Below are positions 14,014-24,884 of a DNA stretch of 64,000 nt, piece by piece (within the stretch, counting starts at the first letter, position 1; the number at the start of each line of letters is the position of its first letter). The position numbers and the translations under genes were made by a program. Under the pieces are notes generated by a model. The model saw nothing but the letters and a program-made list of their open reading frames with translations, did not search any database and was not told where the DNA came from. Source of the stretch: Alviniconcha marisindica (lineage: Eukaryota > Mollusca > Gastropoda > Provannidae); contig JABMCL010002342.1 in assembly GCA_018857735.1 (NCBI GenBank), forward strand, positions 436,001 to 500,000, given 5' to 3'.

Positions 14014-17000
14014 TGTAGTGTGTATGTAGTGTGTGTTTCAGTGTGTGTGTGTGGGGGTGTGTGTGTGTTGTGTGTGTGTGGTGTGTGTTAGTGCGTGGCA
14101 CAGCAGCGTTTGTTTTCCTGCATAATACTTTATGTAAATTGTTTTGGTAGGACTGTGCTCTACACGTGTATAGAATATCATATTTAGATTAATGTATATC
14201 ATGCGAGTGCTCAGGGCGTTTATGAGCGCATGATAAATGTACATTATCATTATTATTATAGAATCAAATGACAGCCCTGAGATTCCAGACAGTTGGATGC
14301 CATCAGACATCCTGGCCTCCCTCAGGGCTGCGGAAGCAGGCACAAAGCTTAGGAAACTAGGACAACACAGCACCAGAAGGGCATCAACCCTGAACTGCCT
14401 GCAGAAGGCACTGACTGAAAACAGTGCACAATTTGCCTTCAAAGAACAAACTAGGGCCACTGTCAACAAGACAAACACTGGAAGGGCTACAAGGGCTGTA
14501 CACTAGGGAAGTTTCTACCATAGGCCAAGTATACAGTGATCATGCTAGACATTTTTCAAAATGGTGTGACATATATAGTATAAGGTGGTGAAAGTGGTTC
14601 ACGAAAACCAGTCAGACAATCACTGTAACCAGTCAGATAGATGGCTGTCTAGGCTACTTCTAGAGCTCTACTTGCAAACACTCTACTCCCTTTCCCATCT
14701 AGAAAATACACACACACACACGCACACAAACATTATGCACTTTGCACGCACACCCACTCTCTCTCTCTCTCTCTCTGCCGCGTTTATTATTTATAGGTTA
14801 GAACCGGTCAAACAAAATAACAGCTGGTACATCTGACTGACTGCTGAAATGTTTTCTGGCATATGCTGATCCTAACCTGTAAAACACTGGAAATTACCTG
14901 TCAACGCAAAACCCTTAATTTAGAATAGGGCGATTGATTCTTGATATTTAGTTGCCAGCCATGAAGGAGCAGTCAATGATTTGCCTTCAAAGAACCAATT
15001 AGGGCCATTGTCATCCAGAAAAATATTAGAAGGTCTTTCACAAAAATATAAGGGCCATACACTGGCAAAGCTTCTAGGCCAGGTATAGAAGAGGATGACT
15101 GAGTATTAATATTTAACTGCCCTGTCATCCACAGGGTGAGTAAAACACAATCATTAAAATCTCTCACAACCCCTCAGTTTAGTCTAGCGTCTACACCATT
15201 TGGCCACTGCCTCAGGTTACTAACAAAAACATGGGACACTGCAACATCTTCCAATCTGTTCAAATCAAACAAGCCAGTACCTGGAGTATGAGGAACAAGA
15301 GAAGAAACCAAAGCATCCAAATGGCATTCTCCCATACTCCTGAGCATTCATGCCACTGCTCATCGAAAAAAAGTTGGCTGCAGTGCTCAGTAACCAAGCG
15401 CAACGGTCGGAGTTGAGTTCATCCACAGCATAAAATCACCACTAGAACCAGAAGTGGTGCGCAGCTGTGTGGTAATCCATGACATGTTTTCCTTCTTTTT
15501 GCTTCTTCTCTCCCCTCAGCCAGCTTAGAGGAGAGCAACAAGCAAAGAGAGGCACTTTGACCGAAACACTGGTTCCTGCAGTTTGCACACTCCCAGCTTT
15601 AATGGTTCAGAAGTGAAACCAAGATGAAGCTAGGAATACTTCACGGGCCTGAGAGGCGCATCCTTTCACATTTCATCTTGCCAGTGCTTATCAATAATTC
15701 AATGCCGTGGCTGATTAACGGCAATGGTTCAGCTCAGTTTCCGGGTTTTGTTGCCACACTTTTTGTGCCTCAGTCAGAGTCAGATCATGGCTTCCCCACA
15801 GAATTTCAACTACTCACTGCAAAATTAAAATAACCTGTTCTGTATTCACCAGGCACACAATGAAATTATACATGGGGTATACCACAGCCATGTCAGAAAA
15901 GAAGGCAGACAAGGCAATTCATTTAGCTCTGAATCAGAACAAGTCCAATAAAACTATGGCTTCGTGAGAACACAGATGCAGGCTTCATGGTTGTGCCATA
16001 GTAACCCCAAACACACAAACACTGGGTCTCCATTCTGCACTTTGGACTTGCGACTGACAACTGTGTACTTGTAGCATTAACAATTAAGAACTGAAAGCCT
16101 TTAAATCATTGGCCCATTATGAGTAATGCTTCACTGATCTTTCGTCATAAAGCACAGTATTAACACACAGTCGTCGGCGCAACCAGCATGAACGCAGCAT
16201 GCAGTATGCCCATGTGGCCAGCCCTATTGTTAGGTGACACACTGTTCACTAATAATCAGACTGGCCACTATTGTACATGCCTACCAATGCAGTTGGTCCT
16301 GACAGCCACAAGGGGAAGGTACTCACTACCTCACCCCCCTAAGAAAATATTGACCGGACAACAACAACAAAAACCTGCCCCAAGGCTCCTGGGGCATTTC
16401 TGCCAAACCACCATGAAGATCAGATCACCTTCTATTGATCAGGCAGGTACAGTAACAAAACATGAGGACAGAGTCCATGACCACCGATTAACCCTTTGAG
16501 CCTGGCAGACGGCTTTTGTAGTCTTCTACTCTATTATACATCCACCCTTGTAGTCATCCTACAATAGATCAAGGGAGGCTGCTCTTGTGTTGTTGTTTTT
16601 AAATATTATTTTATTAAGCTTTTCTTTCTTCTTTTCATTTTTTTAAGGGGGTGGGAGGGGAGAGTTGGGGAGGGGAGAGTTGGGGAGGGGGTGGGGGGCG
16701 AGAGAGGGGGCCGGGGGAGAATCAGCAAACCAGGTTTTTAAGCTCAGCTGTCAAAATGCACAAGTACAGCCACCTTCATTTTTATTTTACAACTCTGTAA
16801 ATTGTAATTCCAGGCCACACCAGAGTACTCTTCAGGGGTTACACTCGTATCAATACAGGCGACAACAACAACAACAGTGATAACAATAACTTACAGATAA
16901 CAACAACACCAGTGATAACAATAACATACAATAACAAAATGTACAAGTATTAATAACCACCTTCATTTTCATTTTACAGCACTGTAAATTGCAATCCTTT

Positions 17001-20000
17001 GCCACAGCAGAGACAGGGTGGGGTTTTCAGGGGAGTTACAGTGGTAGCAATACAGATAACAACAACACCAGTGACAACAATAACAACAATGCGGGTTTCT
17101 AAAGCACCATATCACAAGAGAGCTGGTTAGTAACTGGCATTTAAAGTCCTGTCAACCACACAGGGTCTCCCGAAGATGATCAAATGTTGTCATAGGGTGG
17201 TCTGGTGATGCTTTATTTCCAAAAGCCTAACTCTGGTCCCACACAGTTGACAAAGTTCTTTTATTCCATCATTTTAAAGTTTTTTTGTTTTTTTGTTTGT
17301 TGCTTGATAAAGGTGCTGCGCTGGAAATATGCATTTAAATTTGCATTGTTTTGTACTGTCAAATTAAATCCGCATTCTTTTTAACCCTTTGTTTTGACCT
17401 GATCCCACAACTAGAGAAAATGAATGTTTCAAGTGCCTGAGCTTTATTCTCACTCAGAGGAGCAGCTGCTCAAGTAGTGTTTGCAGTCAGGTGCCTGTGC
17501 TTGTAAAACTAGCCTACTCCCCCACTGACCCCACACCCCTTCTTGGCTGAGCTCAACACTGAACTGACTGGCTTGGTTGACTAGCACACCATTGCCCCTG
17601 CCCTCCCCCTGACTAATGCAGACAACAGAAGAAGAAAAAGAAGGGGGGAAAAAGCTGAAACTATAGTAAAAACAATCAAAAATCAACAGAAAGTTTACAT
17701 GAAATTATAGTGAAAACAATAACCAACAGAAAGTTTATGGGGAAAAAAGTCAACATTACTGCTGAGGAGTCTAGAGATTCCTGTCTAAATTATACAATTC
17801 CCCTGAGGGCTACAGTGTCACCTGTTGACTGTTCATTTTCACAGTGCATTTGCCTGCCTAGCCAAAACATGTCACCTGTCACAGACACTTAATGTGTCCT
17901 GGCATTTCTGAAGCACTTCCAGGGATAGGCTAAAGGAGGAATCTTGAAGTTTCAGGGGAGATCAACCTCCTGTTTTGTGTAAACTGTAACCAACAACAGA
18001 AGAGACCCTCGTTTCTATGGAAAGAATGCTTGAGAACTTCTTTTCAACACTGGTGTCCAGTGCTAAGAATATTAAACAAGACTTTGTCCTATCCTGTGTG
18101 GCAAGATCTTCCCTACCCCTAACACATACAAAGTTCCCCCCCCCACCATATTACAGTTTTACTGTGTACAACCTCTTACAGCCAGCTACCTCTTACTGTC
18201 AGTCCCCTCTATCTCTTACTGTCAATCCCTTTATCTCTTACTGTCAGTCCCCTCTATATCTTACTATTTTCCCCCTCTATTTCTCACTGTCAGTGCCCTC
18301 TATCTCTTACTGTCAATCCCTTTATCTCTTACTGTCAGTCCTCTCTACCTCTTACTATCGGTCCTCTCTACCTCTTACTATCAGTCCCCTTTGCCTCTTA
18401 CTGTCAGTCCCCTTTGCCTCTTACTGTCAGCACTCATTGTCTCTCACTGTCAGTCCTCTCTACCTCTTACTGTCAGTGCCCACTGTCTCTCACTGTCAGT
18501 CCCTTCTACCTCTTACTGTCAGTCCTCTCTACCTCTTACTGTCAGTCCCCACTACCTCTCACTGTCAGTCCCTTCTACTTCTTACTGTCAGTCCTCTCTA
18601 CCTCTGTTACTAATGACATTGCGGTCTTGAAGACCAGACGGCCTAACAAATACTGCAGAGATGCCCACTTCTGTAGACAGCAAGAACAAACGTGTGGCCA
18701 ACGGCGGTCCAATTACACACCAAACTCTACGGCAGCAGGGAGGAACTGGAGAAGGCGGCTACATTCATCTTGCAGACTGGACTCTCAGTGAAGCAGCGAT
18801 AGAGAAGAGGTCCTCTACCTCTTCCTGTCAGTACCCTCTGTCTCTTACTGTCAGTCCTCTACCTCTTCCTGTCAGTACCCTCTATCTCTTACTGTCAGTC
18901 CTCTACCTCTTCCTGTCAGTACCCTCTATCAGTCTATCTCTTATTGTTAGTTCCCCTCTACTTCTTAGTCAGTCCCCACTATCTCTCACTGTCAGTCCCC
19001 TCTACCTGTTACTGTCAGTCCTTGGTACCTCTTACTGTCAGTACCCTATATTAGTCTATATCTCACTGTCAGTCCTTTGTGTCTCTTACTGTCACTGTGT
19101 CAGTATATACCCACTATGTAAGTACTGCACTCTGGCAATAATGTGCTGCTAATTCAAACCAAAATGTGGTTTGTGAAAATGTTCAGAAGTTCACAGGATG
19201 CCAGACCCACAAACATAATGTAACAACATATAAGACAAATTAACAAAATATTATGATGTGGTTCAAATCCTCTAGAGACAACCTTGCCTTTAGACTTTTG
19301 AACTGAGAGGAAAAACTGACACATTCTGCCCAGTAAAGGCTAAAGATGCACTGATGTACCAATCAACTTTGGTTGCAAATGTTTCCAGAAGTTTGAAAAG
19401 TAAGAAGATCTGACTCTGAACCTTCACTATGATTTGAACATGACTGGTAACCTTGGGGTTTAATTTTACTTATCACACAGACCAGCGGGCTGTTCATTGT
19501 TCTGTTTGTAGAAATTCTATTCAAATATTCTGAACACTTCTGTTAATCATATATCAAAGCTAAAGTTTTAAAGGAATCAGTCATGTGTATTCTTCTTCTT
19601 CCATGAGGAGTAGTATAATTTTGATTATTATGCTATTATTACACATTATCTGTGTGTTTCCAACATTATCTGTGTGTTTCCATGTCACTGGCCATCAGGC
19701 ATTCTCTTATCAAGAAGGGGACATGGGATCTTTAACATACACACAAATGTGCATGCAACTGCATATGGGGGCTGTGCAAATGCTACAGAAGCCTGAAACT
19801 AAAGACCAGTCCTGTGAGCTCCCACGGAGCTCCGGAGAGGGAAGGTGGGCTGGGAACAGAATGAGCAATGCTTTTATAATTACAATCAGTTGAATAATAT
19901 AGTCTTACAAACTTTTATGATACTAGATATGAAATACAAATATGATATTAAGCTTAAACACTCAGGCTAAAAAGCCTGTAAAATATGGTTGCTGCCAGCC

Positions 20001-22258
20001 TGCACACATTACTTGGCCAGCTACTCTTTCAATGCCGACTTGAGTGCATGGGTGGGGGGACCTGAATTTCTTTTATATTGCTCTCTCACTGTGACTGCGT
20101 CCCCTTGTTTTGTCCCAGCATCCAATTCCAAGAGACTAGTCACCATTATATGCGGCTTTGAATGATTCAAATATTTCAGTCCTGTCTCCCCTTCCCAAGC
20201 AGATTTGCTTCATATCCATGTTTGGCCAACTGTGTTAAGTTCATGTTTGGCTGTCAAGATTTCTAAGACCTGGAACATTTTTGTTGCAAATCTCAGGACA
20301 CACAAGTTCTATCAACATCTGCCTTGTTGGAAAAAGAGTGGCTGGACAACATGGATACATGTACTTTGTATTTTTTGACATTGGTCAGGGAACGACTAGC
20401 TGCCTAAAAGATCTGATTATTATTGCAGGAGGTAGACATAATTATAGTCCATTTATTTCTGTAGTCAATGTATGTATAATATTTCTAGTTTTTTTGTTTA
20501 GTTTTTTAACTTCAGACCCAAACTTCAAGTTCTACTCAGAGGATGACGGCTGTCATAAAGTTATCCTTCCTCTGACTGCGTAAGACTGTAGTGGGACTGC
20601 AAGATCTTCAACTTGGATAGTTTCATGGTCACTTCATAAGCTTCTCCTAAAAAACTACCACTGTCTGTTATGGTCTTGAGTAAGACTGGCCTGTTCAACG
20701 ATGTATTTAAATGAGCATGATCCTCACTGGTTAAAAAACAACAACATTGAAGTGGCAGTGGTTGGCTTGCAGTGAGAAACTAGGGTGAGATCTGGGCAGA
20801 TTATGTCCAGAAACACTACAACTCTAAGACACAATATATGTTTTGTCTCTGACAATAATTATTTTTAAAAAGAGCTTTCAATGGGCTGGCTGTTGGCCAT
20901 GCCATGAGGTCAAAGACTCAGATTGCAGCTGACATGCAGTGGCCTTGAAAATGGAACATGATGCACATAAAACAACATATGAAAAGGTTTGCAGAAAAGC
21001 CAAATATGACAACAACAAAACTTAAAAGGAAGGCTGCACAAGATAAGTCTAAAACAATACTGTCCTGAATTGCAAAGAATATTAGTGTCAAACATAATTC
21101 CAATGTCAACTCTGCATGTACATTCAGGGGTCGCGCTGCCTTTTAGAGATTTGCGTCAACTGACGCGAGACATTACATATTTTGCATCAATGGCAAGAAA
21201 AATGCGTACTGTATAACCTAGAATTAATGCACATTACAAAGCCAAAATGATGAAGTAACCTGATTGTAGCTCACAGTCTATAACGTGAGCAGACAAAAAT
21301 AGTAAACAGAAGGTCTATCCGTGCACAAAAAATGTGGTAACATTCAGTAAATTTGCCAGTCACAGAAAAAGTTTTAATAGATCGGAACATCATACACGGC
21401 ATCATTTTCAAGGAAGAACTGCAGCAGACGATGTCGGCAAACCCAGTTCTCGTCTACCACGGGATTTAGTAACAAGATGAAGTTGAAGTTGAGACTGCCG
21501 CCATTTTCTCTCATACGTATTCAGTGTCCACGCGTGTTTTGTTTTCAAGTTCGTAGTCTTCTACCTTTGAGTAAATTCTGATAATATTACACGCTGACAA
21601 AGTAGGCATACTGCTTGGTTCAAATTCCATATATATGGGATCGTGTCCTCCGTCGATTGACTGGAAAATATCACTGATCAGTTCGGCAAAATGTCTGGCC
21701 AGTCTGATACAGGAACCAATCTTCTTCCAGATCTATATGGGTTCGTTAGAATTCGGTTTCAAATTAATTGTTTTCTTTTTTCAGAAAAGTATGCAAATTT
21801 TATCCACAAACAGGGCACTACCGACTATAAGGCACATGGATAAGATTTTAGGAAAAGTTTCACCATCGCCTAATAGTCCAAAAATTACAGTAGCTTACAG
21901 GGAGTTACACGTTTATTTCGCTGTCCAGATTCTGCCCTTCATTGACTGGACTTGAATGGCTGAGATGACACTGAGTTTGCAAGTAGATCTAGTGTTGAGT
22001 GACGCGGCATCCACCAGTGAGGCATAACTTGTTTAATCAGTGTTGTCATTTTGCGTATGGTGACGCAGCAATGTGGCTAAAATGTGTACAGCACCCGAAA
22101 AATGCAATATTTACGCAAAGTTTTGCAATGAGCGCGACCCCTGACATTGCAGTGTGTGTCCAGCTTTTGGGGTATCACTGTCAGTGTCACATAGTATCAC
22201 TATCAGTGTCAAATATTCCTAAGAAAACGAGTGAATGTGTGCCTGCATGCATACACAC

Positions 22259-22292
<34 letters not shown>

Positions 22293-23232
22293 TGAAAACC
22301 TTACAGCCTTTAAAAAAAAATATAAAAAAATCACTCTTTACACTTAACACAAAATTACAGTCTACACGGGAGTGGGACAGAGTACTGAAAATGTAACACC
22401 CTCTCAAACATGCTGCACATAATAAGAAAAGAGTCCACATCCCAAGCAAATGTCCTATTACTACTGCTGAAAAATGGCAAATTTATGACCAACTGATGCT
22501 GTATCTATCAGTGCATGGCCTAGACATTTGTCCTACCACTGTATTACCAGTAATTGGCCAACTTCTTCTTCTTTCCTAGATGCCCACAAACATGTTGATG
22601 ATTATTCTCGCGCTTTAGGGGGTGTACACCCATAGGGTTGTGCATTGTTGGATATCACCCTGATATAACCGTGATGGCTGACTGGGTGTAAAACACCAAC
22701 TTACTTACTTAATGCATTCTTGATTTAATTTACTTCTAGTGTAACTGTAGAGTAAGCCCCTTGCGTTCATATATTGCGACAGGCACATAATTATATTAGT
22801 ACTCATAGCCGACAGAAATAATCAGTTGGTCAGTTCTGCTATACTGGAATTTACTCCGAAAATTCTTTTTCTTTCTGACTTTCGTTCATTCTGTGTGAAT
22901 GTATAGTAATCTATACCCCGATCATCGAGGAACTGGAATTGGAAGTGTTCAAAACGTCCAGCCATTGTCAACCGTAAGATTATTTAGCACAGTCTACACG
23001 TGAAACAGAAAATAGCCAAAGCAGTTGTGTATTTTATGTCAAGATCTAGGTTAGATGTTCAAAGCAAGTTCATACTGCCTCCAAGTCTCAGAATATTATT
23101 GCAATCTTGTCCAGCCGATGTGTTGACAATGCAACGAAGTACTCACCAAGAATACACTTTCGGTGCTTCTTCTTGCACATTTTCAAGCTGCTGCTGACCC
23201 GAACGTCGGAACCACGAAAATATACACCCCAT
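5861..23232 (-). CDS. RP2: RP2/XRP2 orthologue, first five coding exons (3' part not in view)
   Basis: Exons in transcript order are 23147-23232, 10435-10552, 9273-9364, 7828-8000 and 5861-5967. All have GT-AG borders and the frame stays open for 192 codons. The start [10 protein letters not shown] carries the Gly2/Cys3 dual-acylation signal of RP2. An unrelated-looking linker ends in KVYSW, followed by the TBCC-type beta-helix (about residues 30-165) with [29 protein letters not shown] and QPIIESSS. Arg118 and Glu138 fall at the same numbers as the residues known from human RP2 disease alleles; Arg118 is the arginine finger for the small GTPase ARL3. Known role: ARL3 GTPase-activating protein that releases lipidated cargo at the cilium. 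The last visible exon ends in phase 0 at a GTGAGG donor. The C-terminal NDK-like half (human protein about 350 residues) is missing and should lie left of the window. Intron 1 is about 12.6 kb. Confidence 0.93.
6071..6126. repeat. (AC)n microsatellite
   Basis: Pure AC tract of about 56 bases in RP2 intron 4, about 100 bases upstream of exon 5. Confidence 0.95.
6515..7085. repeat. Tandem array with TGACCTTGR words in RP2 intron
   Basis: About seven irregular units of 70-90 bases each carry GATGTGACCTTGGAGGAG, TATCTACCTTGTATTTACTTG and CTACATGACCTTGA. TGACCTTGA or TGACCTTGG occurs about eleven times; its complement TCAAGGTCA is the extended nuclear-receptor half-site bound by ERR and NR5A receptors. 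Confidence 0.8.
7320..7515. repeat. (CA)n microsatellite cluster
   Basis: Three CA blocks are separated by short ATG/TGT interruptions, about 190 bases in all. Frames across it are artefacts. Confidence 0.97.
7516..7616 (-). mobile_element. LINE 3' end fragment
   Basis: On the minus strand about 95 bases match 30906-31005 nearly base for base (TTTGCTTTGTGATGGGCTATGTGCTCC) and end in an ATT repeat. This is the 3' untranslated tail of a non-LTR element whose coding end is seen at 30785-30850. Confidence 0.6.
7617..7681. repeat. (AC)n microsatellite
   Basis: Pure AC tract of about 62 bases, adjoining the LINE tail fragment. Confidence 0.95.
8365..8490. repeat. Tandem duplication, about 65-base unit, 2 copies
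   Basis: ACAAGGTGAGCAGATGCACAG and CAAGACAGCATGAATTAA each occur twice with small changes. Confidence 0.75.
8690..8850. repeat. Tandem repeat with AGGAGAGGCAAAAGTTCTAG
   Basis: Two and a half copies of a unit of about 72 bases containing CTAGAAAAAT and TGTCCTGCTC. Confidence 0.75.
9868..10145 (+). repeat. Dispersed repeat, copy 1 of 3
   Basis: About 275 bases shared with 24885-25110 and 28030-28305. Landmarks are GACACTTTTAGTGCATGCT, TTTTGGTGTTTCTGTAATCC, ACTACAGGATCT and GGGGGACTTG. It is a non-coding SINE-like family member in RP2 intron 2. Confidence 0.8.
10240..10380 (+). repeat. Dispersed repeat after TC tract, copy 1 of 2
   Basis: A (TC)n run is followed by AACAGCTGGTACATCTGAC and a 3' part with GGAAATTACCTG-like sequence. 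The same order occurs at 14755-14925. It ends 55 bases from RP2 exon 2. Confidence 0.65.
10740..10895. repeat. Acidic-peptide-like minisatellite, about 27-36-base units
   Basis: Repeats of ACTCTGAAGGAC and GAAGAATCAA form five imperfect units. The open plus frame ([14 protein letters not shown]) is a repeat translation. Confidence 0.65.
10918..11195. repeat. Direct duplication of about 135 bases
   Basis: Two copies of a block starting GGAAGGAAAAGG and ending in a TAATAATAA run share CACCAAAGTGTTTGTTTAG and GCATGTTTTAATGCATGCTG. Confidence 0.85.
11380..11457. repeat. (CA)n microsatellite
   Basis: CA tract with one CC interruption, about 78 bases. Confidence 0.95.
11758..11840. repeat. Short tandem repeat AGTCAAGCAAGAACTTG
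   Basis: Four to five copies of a 17-19-base unit. Confidence 0.85.
12222..12440 (+). mobile_element. tRNA-derived SINE, copy 1
   Basis: GAGCTGGTCTGGTCTAGTGG resembles a tRNA A-box region and GGGTTCAAATC a B-box. The body has CAAAAGTTGTGGTTTATGGAC and GTCATTCTGGTGGTGACAG. The same family is at 33487-33800. Confidence 0.75.
13690..14265 (+). mobile_element. Non-LTR retrotransposon 3' end
   Basis: The plus strand encodes [20 protein letters not shown] followed by [15 protein letters not shown] and a stop near 13862. This is the conserved C-terminus of CR1/L2-type LINE ORF2. A TG tract and a 3' tail ending in ATT repeats follow. It is 5'-truncated and non-functional. Confidence 0.75.
13917..14090. 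repeat. (TG)n microsatellite in LINE 3' region
   Basis: About 95 bases of pure TG followed by degenerate GTGT sequence. Confidence 0.95.
14400..15085. repeat. Pair of diverged direct repeats (about 105 bases each)
   Basis: TTTGCCTTCAAAGAACAAAC at about 14431 recurs as TTTGCCTTCAAAGAACCAAT near 14981. Both continue with AGGGCCA and TACACT...GCTTCTA blocks. Between them lies a TC tract and the second copy (14755-14925) of the repeat at 10240-10380. Confidence 0.65.
15090..18180. other. RP2 intron 1, no gene seen
   Basis: It contains a G-rich stretch at 16645-16720 with several runs of four or more G (possible quadruplex). CAACAA-rich repeats lie at 16860-16935 and 17045-17095, and their surroundings are partly duplicated. 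No exon-like frame with splice sites was found. Confidence 0.5.
18185..18604. repeat. Minisatellite TCTCTTACTGTCAGTCCCC, 24-base unit
   Basis: About 17 imperfect copies. The long plus frames ([14 protein letters not shown] peptides) are repeat translations. The array resumes at 18830-19095. Confidence 0.93.
18605..18829 (+). other. Unique 225-base island inside the minisatellite
   Basis: Non-repetitive, GC-richer DNA with CpGs that interrupts the array. A plus frame reads [20 protein letters not shown] and more, with coding-like composition, but I recognise no family. Confidence 0.4.
18830..19095. repeat. Minisatellite, second part
   Basis: The same TCTCTTACTGTCAGT unit with more length variation, about 11 copies. 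Confidence 0.9.
19100..21124. other. RP2 intron 1, no gene seen
   Basis: Ordinary AT-rich intron sequence with one short direct repeat (ACATTATCTGTGTGTTTCCA, twice at 19640-19680). I see no exon. Confidence 0.5.
21125..22143. mobile_element. 1.02-kb non-autonomous DNA transposon with hAT-like ends
   Basis: The ends are inverted copies of CAGGGGTCGCGCT (13 of 13 bases), each followed inside by a TTGCGT word. CAGGG ends are typical of hAT elements. The flanks share ACATT on both sides, which would be a 5-base target duplication rather than the 8 of hAT, so family is uncertain. No transposase frame is present. Confidence 0.6.
22259..22291. repeat. (TG)n microsatellite
   Basis: Short pure TG tract of about 32 bases. 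Confidence 0.9.
22606..22715 (-). repeat. Short interspersed repeat (GGTTTTACGCC family), inverted copy
   Basis: CACCCTGATATAACCGTGAT and GGGTGTAAAACACCAACTTA are the complement of the words seen at 2857-2925. Confidence 0.6.
23147..23232 (-). CDS. RP2: RP2 exon 1 with acylation signal and start codon
   Basis: The start is set by MGC, the N-myristoylation and palmitoylation signal. A downstream ATG in another frame opens a competing short frame (MCKKKH) that does not join exon 2 in phase. The MGC frame ends with TG, which the first G of exon 2 completes to Trp29 inside the YSW motif, as in other RP2 proteins. The donor is GTGAGT. Confidence 0.9.
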
Positions 23233-23407
23233 CCTATACAACTGTCAAAAAGGCCGAACGAGCGGCTAGAACATGCCTGAAATTCGACGGAATCTCCCCC
23301 AAGCCTGCTTGTGAATAATCTCGCAACACATAAAATGCAACGATTTGATTGGATAAAAAAGAAAACATTTGCGTTGCGTGCAGGGGCACGCGTAATACGA
23401 TTTTCTC
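23233..23407. promoter_or_regulatory. Candidate promoter of RP2, possibly bidirectional
   Basis: This 175-base gap lies between the RP2 start codon (minus) and a plus-strand ATGGCG frame. It has higher CpG content than its surroundings and an ATTGG (inverted CCAAT) box near 23350. No TATA box is obvious. No RFX X-box was found although RP2 is a cilium-linked gene. The assignment rests on position. Confidence 0.35.
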
Positions 23408-23548
23408 ATGGCGTCCTCATCTGCAGCAGACGCTTTCCCTAGTTACGAAAACTTAGAAGTCCATTATTTTTCTTCACGTGAAATTTATATGATAATTATA
23501 TGCTATTTATTTCCTTCAAAGTTTCTTTTACAAGTCCATCACAAGTAA
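23408..23548 (+). CDS. Possible divergent first exon or short uORF (46 codons)
   Basis: An ATGGCG start opens a 46-codon frame beginning MASSSAADAFPSYENLE, 176 bases from the RP2 start and pointing the other way. The first 17 residues look like an ordinary Ala/Ser-rich N-terminus. The later part is hydrophobic and AT-rich and looks like intron. No donor joins it in phase with the exon at 26584. It may be an upstream exon or 5' leader of the YTH-nucleotidyltransferase gene, or chance; the surrounding ATGGCG resembles a YY1-type start-site element. Confidence 0.25.
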   Translation: MASSSAADAFPSYENLEVHYFSSREIYMIIICYLFPSKFLLQVHHK

Positions 23549-23759
23549 ATATTTTTTACAATTTTCGTAATTTGCCGTGCACTCGCTGTGCATGAAAACT
23601 AGAGCAGACGACAGGGATGTGGAAGGGGCACTACTCTAACATAAAAGAGTGGTCATTTGCACTCTGCAGTACCGACAGCTTTCCGGAAGATCTTTCGCAT
23701 CGTACGTTGCAATGGTTTTGGTTGGGTAGAATGGATATCGGCACTTTGAGCTAAAACTT

Positions 23760-24465
23760 CAATAATTTGTTGTTGTTGTTATTGGTATTTCTTCTTCTTT
23801 TTATCTTCTTCTTCTTCGGTAGAGTGTCTAACTTCAGCACTTTCAGTGAAGACCGACACTTTAGAACACTTTTTTATTCTTATACATTTTTGGCTTACGT
23901 ATAAATTATAACAAAAATTCCAAAATACATCATTTTGTTCATGATAAACTTTCGCATCATCCAGTATTTCCTCTCAGAAAACATACATTCAAGATTCGGA
24001 ATTTCTTTATTGAGTAATCTTATTTATGTATGAAAATTCAAATATGACTAAGAAAAAAGTGACATCTCAATAACTGACTGAATCAGGCTCCAACTCAAAC
24101 TCATAGTTAAAAAAAAAATATATAAAAAAAATCACACTACATCACTCTCAAATATTGTGGGCATCATTTTATAAATTGCAGTAAGTACCTGCAGACACTG
24201 ACATTGGCAATTTATTTTCATACACTAATATGCTCTAAAGCCAACTAAAGCCCCAGCATCAAATTATTGATGGTTCTCGGTAGTACCGCAAGAAATCTGT
24301 ACTGAGATATACTGATAGGGTCACGCTGGTTCAGTGTGCTGCGAAAAAATGTCATTTAAAAGTGTTTAAATTTATGAAGGCAAAAATCATAGCGAGCTTT
24401 AGCCCACAAAGTTTCAAAGGAACCGTGATTGTAATCAAACAATACAAAACATTAAAAAAAAATCA
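23760..24465. other. Intergenic AT-rich stretch
   Basis: Between RP2 and the YTH-nucleotidyltransferase gene. It begins with TTGTTG and CTTCTTCTT runs and a short piece related to the repeat family at 9868. No gene was seen. Confidence 0.5.
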
Positions 24466-24884
24466 GCAAAAACTTGATACCTTTGTCAAGCAATAGACAG
24501 TCGCGCAATGTGCCGCTAGCCACCCCGTGTGGCCGCGGCTACTTGCATTTTTCAATGCAAATATCCATTTCCCGAAGTGCCCGCGCACTGCACAGTGCGA
24601 ATAGCCTCTGCGCGAAAGGCCGTGTTGGTTCCGAATATATATATATTGCAAGGATTACGCTTGGGAGGTGCAATGCTGGTCAGGTTAAACCCACTGATGG
24701 GCAGAATTTGCAGCACAACAGACAGTGCACAAAATACTGGGTATGTCATGATGGTCGCTTTTTAACAGTACAAGACTTTTCGCAGTTTTATCAGACTAAC
24801 TAGTACTGAAGCAGAAATTATACGACGGACTTCTGTATCTAATGCTGTGTGCTAACAGTACAAGACACAGCGTCCCAATCGACT

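Noticed and set aside
14237..14506. 89-codon plus frame with coding-like composition
   Set aside because: Its 3' part is one of two diverged dispersed repeats (second copy near 14980) and it has no splice partners. More likely repeat-derived.
18017..18613. 198-codon plus frame rich in Leu, Ser and Thr
   Set aside because: Translation of the TCTCTTACTGTCAGT minisatellite.
23147..23197. Alternative RP2 start giving MCKKKHRK
   Set aside because: It would leave one overhanging base and break phase with exon 2, whereas the MGC frame fits and carries the acylation signal.
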